Shown piece by piece: positions 25,506-36,100 of a stretch of DNA of 64,000 nucleotides. The translations under genes and the position numbers were made by a program. Origin of the DNA: Hymenopellis radicata (taxonomy: Eukaryota; Basidiomycota; Agaricomycetes; Agaricales; Physalacriaceae); contig JADNRX010000150.1 in NCBI GenBank assembly GCA_015501595.1, positions 59,292 through 123,291 of the forward strand, given 5' to 3'. The notes below the pieces were generated by a model, which was not told the DNA's origin, did no database searches, and saw only the letters and a program-made list of their open reading frames with translations. Positions within the stretch are counted from its first letter, which is position 1, and each line of letters opens with the position of its first letter.

Positions 25506-25770
25506 ATGTGGTGGAGTCGGTTTCATAGTGAACTTTTTTCGCAGACTCCGAGCGTACCTCGTACGCCACGCTTCGACTTGGTTCTTGGAGGAAGTTTTAG
25601 GCATGACACAGCCCGCCTTACTACAAGAGGACCACTGCGATTGCATAGTGAATCCGGAGAGAGAGTTCGTGTGGTGTCTTCACAAAGCGAGTGCCGATCG
25701 CGACGCCGCCTTCTTCTACTTGGTTCGTCAGTGCCGTGGACCGTGGTGGGGCAGCAAGCAGTGGACAACA

Positions 25771-25862
25771 TCCCTCTTAGCTCAGTGGTAGAGCGCGTCA
25801 CTAGTATGTGTCACATCCAGTTGAGCATGACGAGGTCAGTCGTTCAAGTCGGCTAGAGGGAA
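25771..25862 (+). tRNA. tRNA-Thr (AGT) with intron (copy 2)
   Basis: Folds by eye as a full cloverleaf: acceptor TCCCTCT/AGAGGGA (7 pairs), D arm GCTC..GAGC, anticodon stem CGTCA/TGACG, T arm AGTCG-TTCAAGT-CGGCT, discriminator A. The loop starts CTAGTA (anticodon AGT) and holds a 20-nt intron in the canonical place after base 37. Downstream TTTT at about 25889 could terminate Pol III. Confidence 0.8.
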
Positions 25863-26283
25863 TGCATCAGGGAGCCCTAACAATTGTTTTGATCTTCTGT
25901 GGCGCATTTTATGCCTTCCATCCCTCGTCCTTCAAACAGATGTCAGACATGCGTTAATGGTGAAAGGTTGTGAGAAATGAGTAATGCTAGGATGTCTTGT
26001 TCTCGCCGTCCGTGTACCGTGCACCATGCGCAACGGTGGCGTACGCTCGGCTCGTCTCGCTTCGCAATGGTTTTCAGTAGCGCTCTTCTATATACAGTAC
26101 TCCTTGCATTGCTTTCATGGCGGACCGAACACGCATATATGCGCGCCTATGTACTAGAATCACACAGACAGTGTACATGCAATCGGAGGAATCGCATTCT
26201 TAGGCATACAGCATACAATAGCATAAGCACCGTCATTATCTGCGGTCTACCGAGTCTGTCCTGGTCCTCGTAGCGACATCCTC

Positions 26284-26860
26284 CTACCGGCCTGCGCCAG
26301 GAACGTTCCGCCTCTCGCGGCGGGGTGCGCGATCGGGGATGATGGGCTGGGCGACGGTGACGGGGATAGAGTCAAAGTTGAGCGCGTGGAGGAGGTCCTA
26401 GACAAGGATTAGCCTACACATCGCAGGCGGTGTAACAACGTACCTTTGTCTCCTGGTCGACCTCGAGCTCGCCCTCAAGGGCAGACACCTCGGGGACGTA
26501 GTTGTCCTTGCGCTCGCGCTCCTCCTCCTGGAGCTTGAAGGAGATGCCGCGGACGGGTCCCTTTTGGATGCGCTTCATGAGATGCGTCGTGAAGCCCGAG
26601 ATTTTGTTGCGCAGGCGTTTGGAGGGGACGACGGCCTAGGGGGGGGGCGTCAGCCACGGGATGGGATGGGGCAGAGGAAAGGGCTACGCACAACTTCATC
26701 GACGATGCGCTTGTTGGTGTGGAAATCGAGGGTGAGGCGGGGGTAGTACTTTTCGATGAGCACTCGGCTCGCGCGCTTGGTCGTCTTGGTGCGGACTCGG
26801 CCCTACGCAATACAATACGTAGGCATCAGCGACGACGGGGGCGGGATGGACACGCACCAT
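26284..26860 (-). CDS. RPS17: 40S ribosomal protein eS17
   Basis: Small ribosomal subunit protein. Start codon ATG at 26858-26860 is directly followed by an intron (GTGCGT...GCGTAG), so exon 1 holds only Met. Exon 2 gives [20 protein letters not shown] and a [15 protein letters not shown] block; exon 3 gives [19 protein letters not shown], then [19 protein letters not shown] and [18 protein letters not shown]; the last exon ends in a basic tail, stop 26284. Three introns. The motif order and spacing match eukaryotic eS17 over its full length. Transcribed divergently from the uS8 gene 295 nt away. Confidence 0.96.
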
Positions 26861-27155
26861 GTTGCTTGATGTCTTGTTATGCCTTGGCTAGCGTTCACGA
26901 CGAGGAGAGAGATCGAAAATCGGCCATCGGCATCCCCCGGGTGGCTTGCCAGTTGCTGATGTCATGTTCCCACGCGCCCACCCAAGATTTGTTTGCCGAT
27001 CAAGTTTCCCTCTGTCTGTTGTCTTCAAGTTACACCCTCCAGTGCGTGCGCTGCGCTCCTCGATGCCCGGTCGAATCCCATGGGACACTCCCCGGGCAGC
27101 TAACGAATTTTATAGAAAAAGCTAGCCATACTTGCTTTGAACATACCACTGCAAA
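26861..27155. promoter_or_regulatory. Shared divergent promoter of two ribosomal protein genes
   Basis: The 295 bases between the start codons of eS17 (minus) and uS8 (plus) must hold both promoters. The stretch contains CT-rich tracts and no clear TATA box. Co-regulation of the pair is inferred from this layout. Confidence 0.65.
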
Positions 27156-27702
27156 ATGGTCCGCGTCTCTGTCCTCAATGATTGCTTGGTGCGTTTTACT
27201 GCCTACGCCCGAATTCATACTAACCCCTCTCGCTAGAACAACATCGTCAACGCCGAGCGCCGCGGCAAGCGCCAGGTGCTCATCCGCCCCTCCTCCAAGG
27301 TCGTCGTCAAATTCCTGTCCGTCATGCAGCGCCACGGATACGTACGTCTCCGCCCCCATCCACCCACCTCACATCCGCTAACCCGCACACCCACCAGATC
27401 GGCGAATTCACCATCATCGACGACCACCGCTCCGGCAAGATCGTCATCGAGCTCAACGGCCGCCTCAACAAAACCGGCGTCATCTCTCCCCGCTTCAACG
27501 TCCAGGTCACCCAGATCGAGAGCTGGGTCAACTTGCTCCTCCCCAGTAGAGGTTTCGGGATAATCATCCTTGTATGTTTTTTCCACCTAGTTCCTTATCC
27601 AGCTAACGTCCTTCCTTGTAGACCACGTCCTCTGGTATCCTCGACCACGAAGAGGCCCGTCGCAAGAACGTCGGTGGCAAGCTCTTGGGATACGTCTACT
27701 AG
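27156..27702 (+). CDS. RPS22: 40S ribosomal protein uS8 (S15a/S22)
   Basis: Exons: [30 protein letters not shown] followed by [52 protein letters not shown] and [20 protein letters not shown]; and [20 protein letters not shown] ending in LLGYVY. Total about 130 residues, the family's usual length. Introns at about 27193-27237, 27343-27398 and 27572-27621. Start ATG 27156 in context AAAATGG. Intact; function in the 40S subunit is certain from the family. Confidence 0.97.
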
Positions 27703-28069
27703 GGTAGTAATCAAAATATGTCGCATGTATGATCCATGGTGTATGCAATGCAATCCTTAGCATCCACATTTCCGACTCGATCCAAGACGCGCCATCCAAG
27801 GTATATACCGCGTAGTTAGTTGTAACCTTACGACGACATGCTGATGACCCGATGCTTTTCTCCTTTGTCTGCCTACGACACTCGCTAGTCGTTAAGAATC
27901 CCCTGTATTGAGAAAAATCGCAAAAGCCTACACCACGGCCGCGCGCCTCTTTGGTAGTGATCCTGTCACACGAGGCGGTCCTTGGGTACGAACAGCAAAA
28001 CGGAATAGCAAGATCAGAAAATGCGCCACAGTATCAGGAAAACTTGTAAAATTCATCCAAATAATATGA

Positions 28070-28164
28070 TTCCCTCTAGCCGACTTGAACGACTGACCTC
28101 GTCATACCTAGACTAGGGGGGCTATGTATACTAGTGACGCGCTCTACCACTGAGCTAAGAGGGA
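28070..28164 (-). tRNA. tRNA-Thr (AGT) with intron (copy 3)
   Basis: Full cloverleaf as in copy 2 with perfect acceptor, D, anticodon (CGTCA/TGACG) and T arms. Loop CTAGTA then a 23-nt intron. Discriminator A. Confidence 0.8.
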
Positions 28165-28227
28165 TACTTCCCGTTGTTTTGCCGCCACCAGGATCGGGTC
28201 GAAGGTGAATGAACGACACTACCCACT

Positions 28228-28304
28228 TCCCTCTAGCCGACCTGAACGACTTGCAGTTGTGTCGCCGTTCCTAGCGACGCGCTCTACCACTGAGTTAAGA
28301 GGGA
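28228..28304 (-). tRNA. tRNA-like, loop reads AGG (Pro-like), no intron (copy 4)
   Basis: Same acceptor stem and D and T arms as the Thr copies, but the anticodon loop is CTAGGAA on stem CGTCG/CGGCG, and an 11-nt region (ACACAACTGCA) lies before the T arm. If folded the same way the anticodon is AGG. The long variable region and an alternative hairpin (GTCGC/GCGAC) make its function doubtful. Confidence 0.5.
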
Positions 28305-28388
28305 TAGAGTCAGTAGGTACTTAGCGCTGCGAGGAAGCCATAAAATGTGTCACAACATCAAGGCAAAACAGACGCGACGCCTCACACA

Positions 28389-28481
28389 TTCCCTCTAGTC
28401 GATTTGAACGACTGACCTCGTCATAACTATGAGTCTTATTCTACATACTAGTGACGCACTCAACCACCGAGCTAAGAGGGA
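28389..28481 (-). tRNA. tRNA-Thr (AGT) with intron (copy 5)
   Basis: Acceptor TCCCTCT/AGAGGGA, D arm with GGTGGTTGAGT (one wobble pair), anticodon stem CGTCA/TGACG, T arm AGTCG/CGACT. 21-nt intron identical to copy 6. TGTTTTGCC downstream may terminate Pol III. Confidence 0.7.
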
Positions 28482-28812
28482 TACTACCAACTGTTTTGCT
28501 GCCACCACCATCGGGATGGGTTTCTCAAGATTGGCAAGCGAAACTGAGAGTCATTGGACACAAACGGGAGGGTGCGAAATACACATTCAGTCCGCCGCGC
28601 AGCATAGAGACCATGCGTCCAGCGATGGTCCTTGCACGGCTAGTTGTCCTGGGTCCATCAACTGACAAGTTGACTGAACCCTTTTCTCCTTTGTAAAATC
28701 ACATCGTATCAGTCCTCGGTCGCCACTTTATAGTGACACACTCCCCCACTGGATAGAAGCCATAAAATGCGCCACAGTTCTTTGGCAAAACAGAACGCGG
28801 CGCTCCCACGCA

Positions 28813-28905
28813 TTCCCTCTAGTCGGCTTGAACGACTGACCTCGTCATAACTATGAGTCTTATTCTACATACTAGTGACGCGCTCTACCACCGAGCTAAG
28901 AGGGA
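28813..28905 (-). tRNA. tRNA-Thr (AGT) with intron (copy 6)
   Basis: All four stems pair; 21-nt intron identical to copy 5. TGTTTTGCC downstream. Confidence 0.75.
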
Positions 28906-29087
28906 TACTACACATTGTTTTGTCCCCACCATCAGAGGGTCGAGGGTGAATGAACTCTTTAATCATTGGACACGGGAGGGTGTCAAAATGCACATTTGGC
29001 AGTCGGCCCCGCTGTATAGCTGAAGCCTGACTTCGTACCCTTCCCATGACGAATCCTTATCTTGCCCAACTACATGCCCTTACTACT

Positions 29088-29164
29088 TCCCTCTAGCTGA
29101 CCTGAACAACTTGCAGCCGTGTCGCCGTTCCTAGCGACACGCTTTACCACTGAGTCAAGAGGGA
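29088..29164 (-). tRNA. tRNA-like, loop reads AGG, degraded D arm (copy 7)
   Basis: Acceptor stem kept, but the D arm (GACTCAGTGGTAAAGC) pairs poorly. The anticodon region forms a perfect GTGTCGC/GCGACAC hairpin that competes with the tRNA fold. Confidence 0.4.
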
Positions 29165-29245
29165 CAGAATCAGTAGGTAATAAAGCCATAAAATGCGCCA
29201 CAGTCTCTAGAAGATCTTCGGCAAAAACAGAATACACTGTACACA

Positions 29246-29341
29246 TTCCCTCTAGTCGACTTGAACGACTGACCTCATCATAAGTGAAATGGCGCGGATG
29301 TTGGATACTAGTGACGCGCTCTACCACCGAGCTGAGAGGGA
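29246..29341 (-). tRNA. tRNA-Thr (AGT) with intron (copy 8)
   Basis: Cloverleaf kept with one wobble in the anticodon stem (CGTCA/TGATG). 24-nt intron. Ends six bases before a MITE copy (29347). Confidence 0.6.
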
Positions 29342-29346
29342 CACTA

Positions 29347-29590
29347 CTGTAGCGTTTCGACCGTAACTTCACAGCCTGTGACCCATTATGGTCTGAAGTT
29401 ACAGCGAACAGCTTCACAGACCCTTAAATTGCCTTATTTGGACAGTCCCGCCTATGGCGGGACCTGAAATTTCCTTATTTGGAGGCTCGTGCCTGGCCAA
29501 AGTGGTCCGTGACCCGTTATGGTGTATATATAGCTTCACTTCAAAGACCTCCGTGACCCGTTATGTGAATTTGCGGTCGAAACGCTACAG
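29347..29590 (+). mobile_element. MITE family 1, copy 1
   Basis: 244 bp with terminal inverted repeats CTGTAGCGTTTCGACCG / CGGTCGAAACGCTACAG and TA on both sides (probable TA target duplication, Tc1/mariner-like). Noncoding; internal CTTATTTGGA repeats and a TATATATAGCTTCACTTC block are shared by all copies. Confidence 0.85.
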
Positions 29591-29901
29591 TACCCGCCAC
29601 CATCACAGGGTTGATGGTCAACTACTTGGATTCTTTGTTGACAATCCTTTTCGAAATCATGCGAGCACGCAAGGCTAGTTGTCTCCCGATAACATATACA
29701 TATCGGCTAGTAATGACCAGACACCTTTTCTTCGTCGTATGCAGAGTTGCGTGGCGATTGCAGTCTTCCTCGTATTCTTTCACAGACAAATCTTGTATCG
29801 TCGTAGTAGTGTCTTGTCCACGAATTCTAACAGCATGCCTTTGATTCAGTTTGAGTCCGGAGCAAAAAAAATTCAGTTGTCAGTCACTGGCAGATGTTGT
29901 A

Positions 29902-29988
29902 TTCCCTCTAGCCGACTTGAACGACTGACCTCGTCATAAGCACAACACCATATACTAGTGACGCACTCTACCACTGAGCTAAGAGGGA
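29902..29988 (-). tRNA. tRNA-Thr (AGT) with intron (copy 9)
   Basis: All stems pair (one D-stem wobble). Short 15-nt intron after CTAGTA. Confidence 0.7.
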
Positions 29989-30377
29989 TGCTGTCATGGG
30001 TTTGCTGCCACCATCAGGCCGGGGTCGAAGCTGAATGAACTACACTCTTTCTCGATGATTGACTCACAAGAGAAACTGAGAGTCATTGGACACAACAAAA
30101 TAGCACATTTAGTCCGCTGCGCAGCATAGAGACTACACCACGTTCAGCAACTGTTGGCAATTCTTCTCGAAATCATATGAGCATGCAAGCCTAGGCTACT
30201 GACTTCAATGGAATCCCATCGCATCCAGGACCATCCTTTGGGTTCGCACCTCGTATTCTTTGAACTTTCAGACTAGATTTCCATCGTCGGGGTGGTGCTC
30301 CTCATATGTATTGGTGAAAAGAGAGCCCCACAAGACCGGCACATCTTGCGCAAAAATCAGAGCGAAACCATCCTACA

Positions 30378-30458
30378 TCCCTCTAGCCAACCCGAACGAC
30401 TATAGTGCAGTTGTATCACCGTTCCTAGTGACGCGCTCTACCACTGAGTTAAGAGGGA
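30378..30458 (-). tRNA. tRNA-like, loop reads AGG, degenerate (copy 10)
   Basis: Acceptor and A box kept. Anticodon stem CGTCA/CGGTG has a mismatch and the region before the T arm is even longer than in copy 4. T loop TTCGGGT. Confidence 0.4.
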
Positions 30459-30534
30459 TAGAGTCAGTAGGTAGCGCTGAGGGGAAGCCATGAAATTGGC
30501 ACAGTATCAAGGCACAATTGGCGCCGGCGCACAT

Positions 30535-30629
30535 TCCCTCCAGTCGACTTGAACGACTGACCTCGTCTTTGTACGCATATCTGCTCTGCTGCATACTAGT
30601 GACGCGCTCTACCACCGAGCTAACAGGGA
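30535..30629 (-). tRNA. tRNA-Thr-like, mismatched stems (copy 11)
   Basis: Acceptor TCCCTGT against GGAGGGA has a G-G clash and a wobble; anticodon stem CGTCA/AGACG has an A-A clash. Probably a pseudo-tRNA. Confidence 0.45.
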
Positions 30630-30968
30630 TACTGCCCGCCGCCACCATCACAGGGTCGAAGGTGAACTACAGTCTTTGTTGACGGTCCTTCTCAAAATCT
30701 AAGGCTAGTTGTCTCCCGATGACATATACATGTACGCTAATGACCAGACACTTGTGAACTGTATCCTTTTCTTCCCTCCGGAGTTGCGGGGCGTGGCGTG
30801 AGTACTTGAGTCTTCGATTGCAGTCTTCCTTGTATTCTTTTACAGACAAAGTTTGTATCGTTGTAGTAGTAGTGTCCTCGTATCGTCTTGGCCACGAATT
30901 CTAACAGCATGCCTATATAGCTTAGACGTTTCGAGTGCGGAGCAAAAGAACATGCTACGGTCACGCAT

Positions 30969-31059
30969 TCCCTCTAGCCGACTGAACGACTGACCTCGTC
31001 ATGACTATGAGCCGCATGTTGCATACTAGTGACGCGCTCTACCACTGAGCTAAGAAGGA
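30969..31059 (-). tRNA. tRNA-Thr-like with T-loop deletion (copy 12)
   Basis: Like the intact copies, but the B box reads GTTCAGTCGG (one A lost) and the acceptor has one wobble. Probably inactive. Confidence 0.5.
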
Positions 31060-31293
31060 TGGTAGGCTAAGGCTTTCAATCCATAGTGTCCGTCTTTACC
31101 GAGAGCAGGTTTGTGGTTCCTACGCGCGAGAGGAGGTGCCATGGCCAACCCTCCAACTCCTACTACCTTCCAAGGGAGTACATTGGCCACAGTTATCGGC
31201 TAAACAAATGGTGGCTCAACAAGACCTCAACTTAATATGCAAACCTCGTTATCGCGAGTGCATGTATAAAGACCGCGTTCGTGAAGCTACATC

Positions 31294-31990
31294 CTAAGGT
31301 TCCTGTATCGGCGATGCTGTTCGACTTTCCGACGAAGGACCACTACAGCAACACTCCCATGGAACAAGAAACACACCGTCACCGGTCAATGTAAACCATC
31401 CCAAACCATCCAGCTCTAGACATACCTCCGTTAGCATCTTGAACACGCCTATCGAACCACGGCTACTTACCCAACGGTGCCCCCGATGTTGAGACATAGC
31501 TCTTAATATCTGTGACTCTCTTGACTCTATCCAAGTCTGTTGTGTGGCCAGTATGGACGATGGTATAGTCAAAGGAGGAATGCTGCCGACGATGTCTTTG
31601 GTGCAGTCTGCATCGGCGGTAAGTGGCAAGTGGAAGGAGCAGCGAGCGGAAGGACAGACCTCGTTGTCTTCGCTAACACCGTCTATGATGCCTTCAATGA
31701 CCGATTCGGCAATTTTTAGGACAACGTGGACTACGCCTAGCAAGAAGAAAACGACGTAGGAAGAGACAATCGACGTAGGAAGAGACAATCATAGTCGAGC
31801 GGAAAGTCGTCGCAGAAGGAGAAGAATGGAGAAGACGCCGACCCGCGGCCACAGAACGTGAAAGTTAATGACCATTCAGTAGTCGGAAGAGGGCAGGTGT
31901 GATATAAGCTGGCAGACACAATGATTGGAGGGGCTGGGAAGACGTCCGCGCCAGTGTAAGGAGAATCTCGTGTTCGGAGTCGCGTAGTAG
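31294..31990 (-). pseudogene. Small secreted protein paralogue, decayed
   Basis: One frame gives VVLKIAESVIEGIIDGVSED, matching SVIKGIMDGVASDGD of the retroelement-split gene. After a GT-AG intron-like stretch comes CTKDIVGS (compare FTQDVVGAL), and in another frame SSFDYTIVHTGHTTDLD (compare PSFNYVIVHTAHMVAFD). The blocks keep the parental order but are out of frame. No intact signal peptide. Confidence 0.5.
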
Positions 31991-33188
31991 TAGGGGAAAC
32001 ATGTCGCATATTAGAGAAAGAGACTTACAAAACAGTGAAAATTTTCACTCGATGGTGGGAGGAGACGAAGTGCATTCCTAACCACAGACTACATAGATAA
32101 GACTATATGGGTTTTCAGTGTACCGGTAGACAAAGAGACGTGCAAAAGAGTGAAAATTTTCAGGTGATGGTGGGAGGAGACGAAGATGGTGGAGAGGAGA
32201 AGAACTGCGATACTGATCACAAGGATCGGAGCGTGGGCCCGCCGGTCCGAATAAAGCCGCCGCCATGAGAAAGTTCAAGTCAGGATCCCGTTCAATTGAC
32301 CTTCAGACCGGATTACTTGTTTTGGTATGACTTTTGACCGCGGACCTTGACCCACACAACACCGCGCGTATATAAGACCAAAGCATGACGGTTGCTGGCA
32401 TGAGCGTGTGAGAGACTGGGAGTACTGTAGTGTTTCGACCGCAAATTTACATAACGGGTCACGGGGATCTTTGAAGTGAAGCTATATATACACCATAACG
32501 GATCACGGACCACTTCGGCCAGGCACGAGCCTCCAAATAGGGAAATTTCAGGTCCCGTCATAGGCAGGACTGTCCAAATAAGGCAATTTAAGGGTCTGTG
32601 AAGCTGTTTGCTGTAACTTCAGACCATAACGGGTCACAGGCTGTGAAGTTACGGTCGAAACGCTACAGTACGTTAGTAGTAGTATGACAGCCTAACACGT
32701 ACCCGCAGCTTTCTATACTTACGGCGAGGCCCGGAGATAACAGAAAGTCGTTCCAAGCCGCGCTATGAATGGCTCGCCTCGTGTAGGCAGGCTTCTTCGC
32801 CCGTGACAGAGCCGCTTGGCTTGTCTAGGTGGCCATTTGAATGACATAGCAAGTCGAGAAGAAGAAGGGCAACCATGCAGGAATAAAAGTGTGGTGATCA
32901 TTGGAGGGAACAAGGTCGATCATGTCACGTACATAAGACCAAACACAGCTTCCAACCATAACGGTCGCTGGCGAAATTGGGCCTGCGCGTAGTACGACAG
33001 CCTGCCGTATAACCTACATGACGAGGGCATGCCTACTATCGCCGCCAACATCGCATCTGCGGCCCTCTATTGACGTGCAGCGCATGGCTCGGCCTCGTGG
33101 GACTTGATATATCGCCCGTGACATACCTGATCCAGTACTAAAGCTGTCAAGCTGTACACTCCCACGTCTTCCTTCCTTCCATCCATCC
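31991..33188. other. Intergenic with MITE and a 35-nt direct repeat
   Basis: No gene supported. A direct repeat, gtgaaaattttca followed by tggtgggaggagacgaag, occurs at about 32034-32071 and 32141-32177. MITE copy 2 lies at 32425-32668. Confidence 0.5.
32425..32668 (-). mobile_element. MITE family 1, copy 2
   Basis: 244 bp, reverse orientation relative to copy 1, ends CTGTAGTGTTTCGACCG and CGGTCGAAACGCTACAG, TA on both sides. Confidence 0.85.
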
Positions 33189-36100
33189 ATGGGGCCTCTC
33201 ATCCGTCCCGTCCGTGGGCACGTCCTCTTGAAGCGACACCGTCACCCTGAAAGTCTCCAATCTCCTCCCCACTGGTCCCAGCTACCTACCGATGATCCTT
33301 GGGCCACTACAAGGGAGGTCCTGCATATCTTGCGGACCGTTGATCAGCCATGGAGAGGAATCGAATCAGTCAAGTTGGATATAGCCTCTCATTTGATGGA
33401 ATTTTTTCAGAACGTGTGTGATTTTCTCTCCATTGCTTGACCGCCAGAGCTAAAAACGAATTGCGGTGATAGGAGGTATACACTGTGAAAGATGAGGTAT
33501 ATTGCGAGGCGTGTAGAGAATGTATTCGCGAACTCGGAAAGCACTATCAGCTCGTAGTGGTGCGTAGTTCCCTGTCTTGTCTTCGTTTAGTCTTCCGCTG
33601 ATGATGCGCTTACCTTCAGTGGGACTTGCTAGGTGAACGCAATCATATTGTAGCGGTGCGCACTCCCATGTCTGGCATCCTTTCGTCATTGACATTACAC
33701 GCTATTGTCTGTTCGCCCCTTTAGACGGAGTGGTCCGAGCTTCCATACGACAATCCTTGGGCGCTTTTTCAGGAAGTGTTGCGCATTTTACGGATCTCTG
33801 ACGAGCCATGGAAAGGAATTGAATTAGTTCGGCCGAATGCAGCACAACAGTTAATGGATTTCCTTCAGGATGTACGTGATTGTCCTTGATTACTTTCCCA
33901 CACCTAAAACATGCCTCAAAAATAGGAACTGGATGCTGGGCCGTCCAATGAGCGGTACCGCACGACATGCATGAAATGCCTGCGTGTTTTTGGGAAGCAT
34001 CATGATATCGTACCCACTGCTTTCTTCTGCCGGAACGTAAGCTGTAACGGAGCCTTTCCTGTGTCAGGTGGAGGATTTGCGGTTAGCGATGTTTGTTATA
34101 TCTGGGTTCTGGCTCACAGCGCTGCAGGATACATGGGAAGGGACCATGGAGGGAAAGAAAGTTTGTCTTAAGGTTCTGCGACTGTTCCTCACTGGCAGTG
34201 GGAGAGAAGACTCGGAATTGCGTCTTAGGAAGGATTACTGTCGCGAAGCGATGGTCTGGAGGCAGCTCCGTCATCGTAATGTACTCCCTTTTCTTGGGGT
34301 TGACAATGATTTGTTTGCTCCTAGCTTCTGCCTGATATCTCTATGGATGGAAAATGGCATTATTGTATCATTCCTCAAAAGAAACCCGGCACATGACCAT
34401 CTACAAGCAGTACGTTCTTCCTAAAGTCGTGCTATAGGTTACCTGACACTGCTAGGTCTGTGAAATTGCTCAAGGTATTCAATACTTGCACGAGTTGGAT
34501 CCCCAGATCGTTCATGGAGGGATCAAAGGTGTATGTGATTTCCCATTGCTCACAATCCCTTTCACTTATAGTTCATATTTCCCATAGTCAAAAATTCTTG
34601 TTGACGACGACCTGCACTGCCGCCTGGCTGGCTTCAGTGGCAGTTTCATCACAGATTCCCTGGAGGTGTACGATGAGGATTTGATATCGCGGGGCGCTGC
34701 TCGATGGATGGCCCCCGAGATGATGGATACTTCGCTCTTTGACCACTCATACGTGACGGCGAAGGATATATACTCATTCGGGTGCACCATTCTCGAGGTA
34801 ACTCGTCCATGTTACTCATCGTGACACATGCATTTAATGTTTCATAGATATACACAGGACAGCCTCCGTTCTCTCATATCAAGACTGACGCGGCAGTGCT
34901 TCTCAACGTTCTTGTGTCCAAACAGAAGCCACCCCGGCCGCCAGTTCATATTCTTCCTTCGGATGAGCTCTGGCAGTTGGTCTTGTCTTGCCTTTCTACT
35001 TCTCCAAGAGACCGCCCCTCTGCAGCTGCCATTCTTACTACACTCCGCGGCATACAAATCTCCCAAGTCGCGGATGGTAAGCCCTCAGAAGGTCCCATTC
35101 CTGCGTCCGTGACTGCATCAGTCGGCGCATCCCCCATCCCAGAACCATCGAGTTGTACCGTGTCTGCTCGACCCATCTTCCCCGTTCATGTTCACCAGCA
35201 TCTTCTCATGCATCAGGATGAAATCTACGCGATTTTCGACCGCAAGGTTGGGCTTTCCATGGATCATGTTCTGCTCACAGCCGCATTTGACGAGGAAGAT
35301 CTGTGCTCGGACCACAGTTCTTTGGAAGGTGACTCTATCGCCGAGTGCGCACACATCTTTTGTGATACCGACTTTGACGTGGAAGACTCCAGTCAAGTTG
35401 ACACGCTTAAGCAATTGTTGGTGGATGTTGGGAAAGAATTGTCACCGCATCTCGGTATTCTTCAGATGCCGAACTACAAATATCGCATATATTCGCATCC
35501 TGGCTCTGCGTCAGGTACTTCCGGCACGGACGTATCATTTTCGCTCTCGACGTTATCCAACATTGGCCGTGGCGGCTCCGGGTCCAGAGGGCCTGGCGAT
35601 CATGAGCATGCGGACAGCGGAGCGCCGCCTACCGATAGCCCACGCCTTCCGGACCCGAATCAGAGTCCTGCAGGCGGAGAAGGCGGAGAAGGCGGAGCAG
35701 CAGGAGAAGGCGGAGCAGGAGAAGGCGGAGAAGGCGGAAGCAGTGGTCAACCAGGCGCATCTGATAATCGCGTCGTCTTCGAAATAACATTCAAATTCAG
35801 GGAAGACAGTCCGTTACGGCGCAAACAACAGGTTTTGGTTAGAGGAAATATGAATACTATGGTATGAGATCTTGAGCCTTTCAAGATTTGATCTGATGAA
35901 TATGAGTGCAGAAAATCCCCAATGCCCCGTGGCAGCACGACGTCGTATCGAGTTCACGAGTGGAGTTCTTTGAATTGCATTTCCAACCGACGGGACCGGA
36001 GAAGTTGTGCTATCATCAACGCTATTCCTACGTAGCCATTCGAACGCCGCAGGATCATCCCATCGTGCTCTCTGATCGACGTCCGTTACCGTCTCAGATC

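Noticed and set aside
28070..31059. Regularly repeated 30-40 base blocks that look like a CRISPR array
   Set aside because: The repeats are the two halves of a tRNA gene in reverse orientation, the spacing is irregular and the host is a eukaryote.
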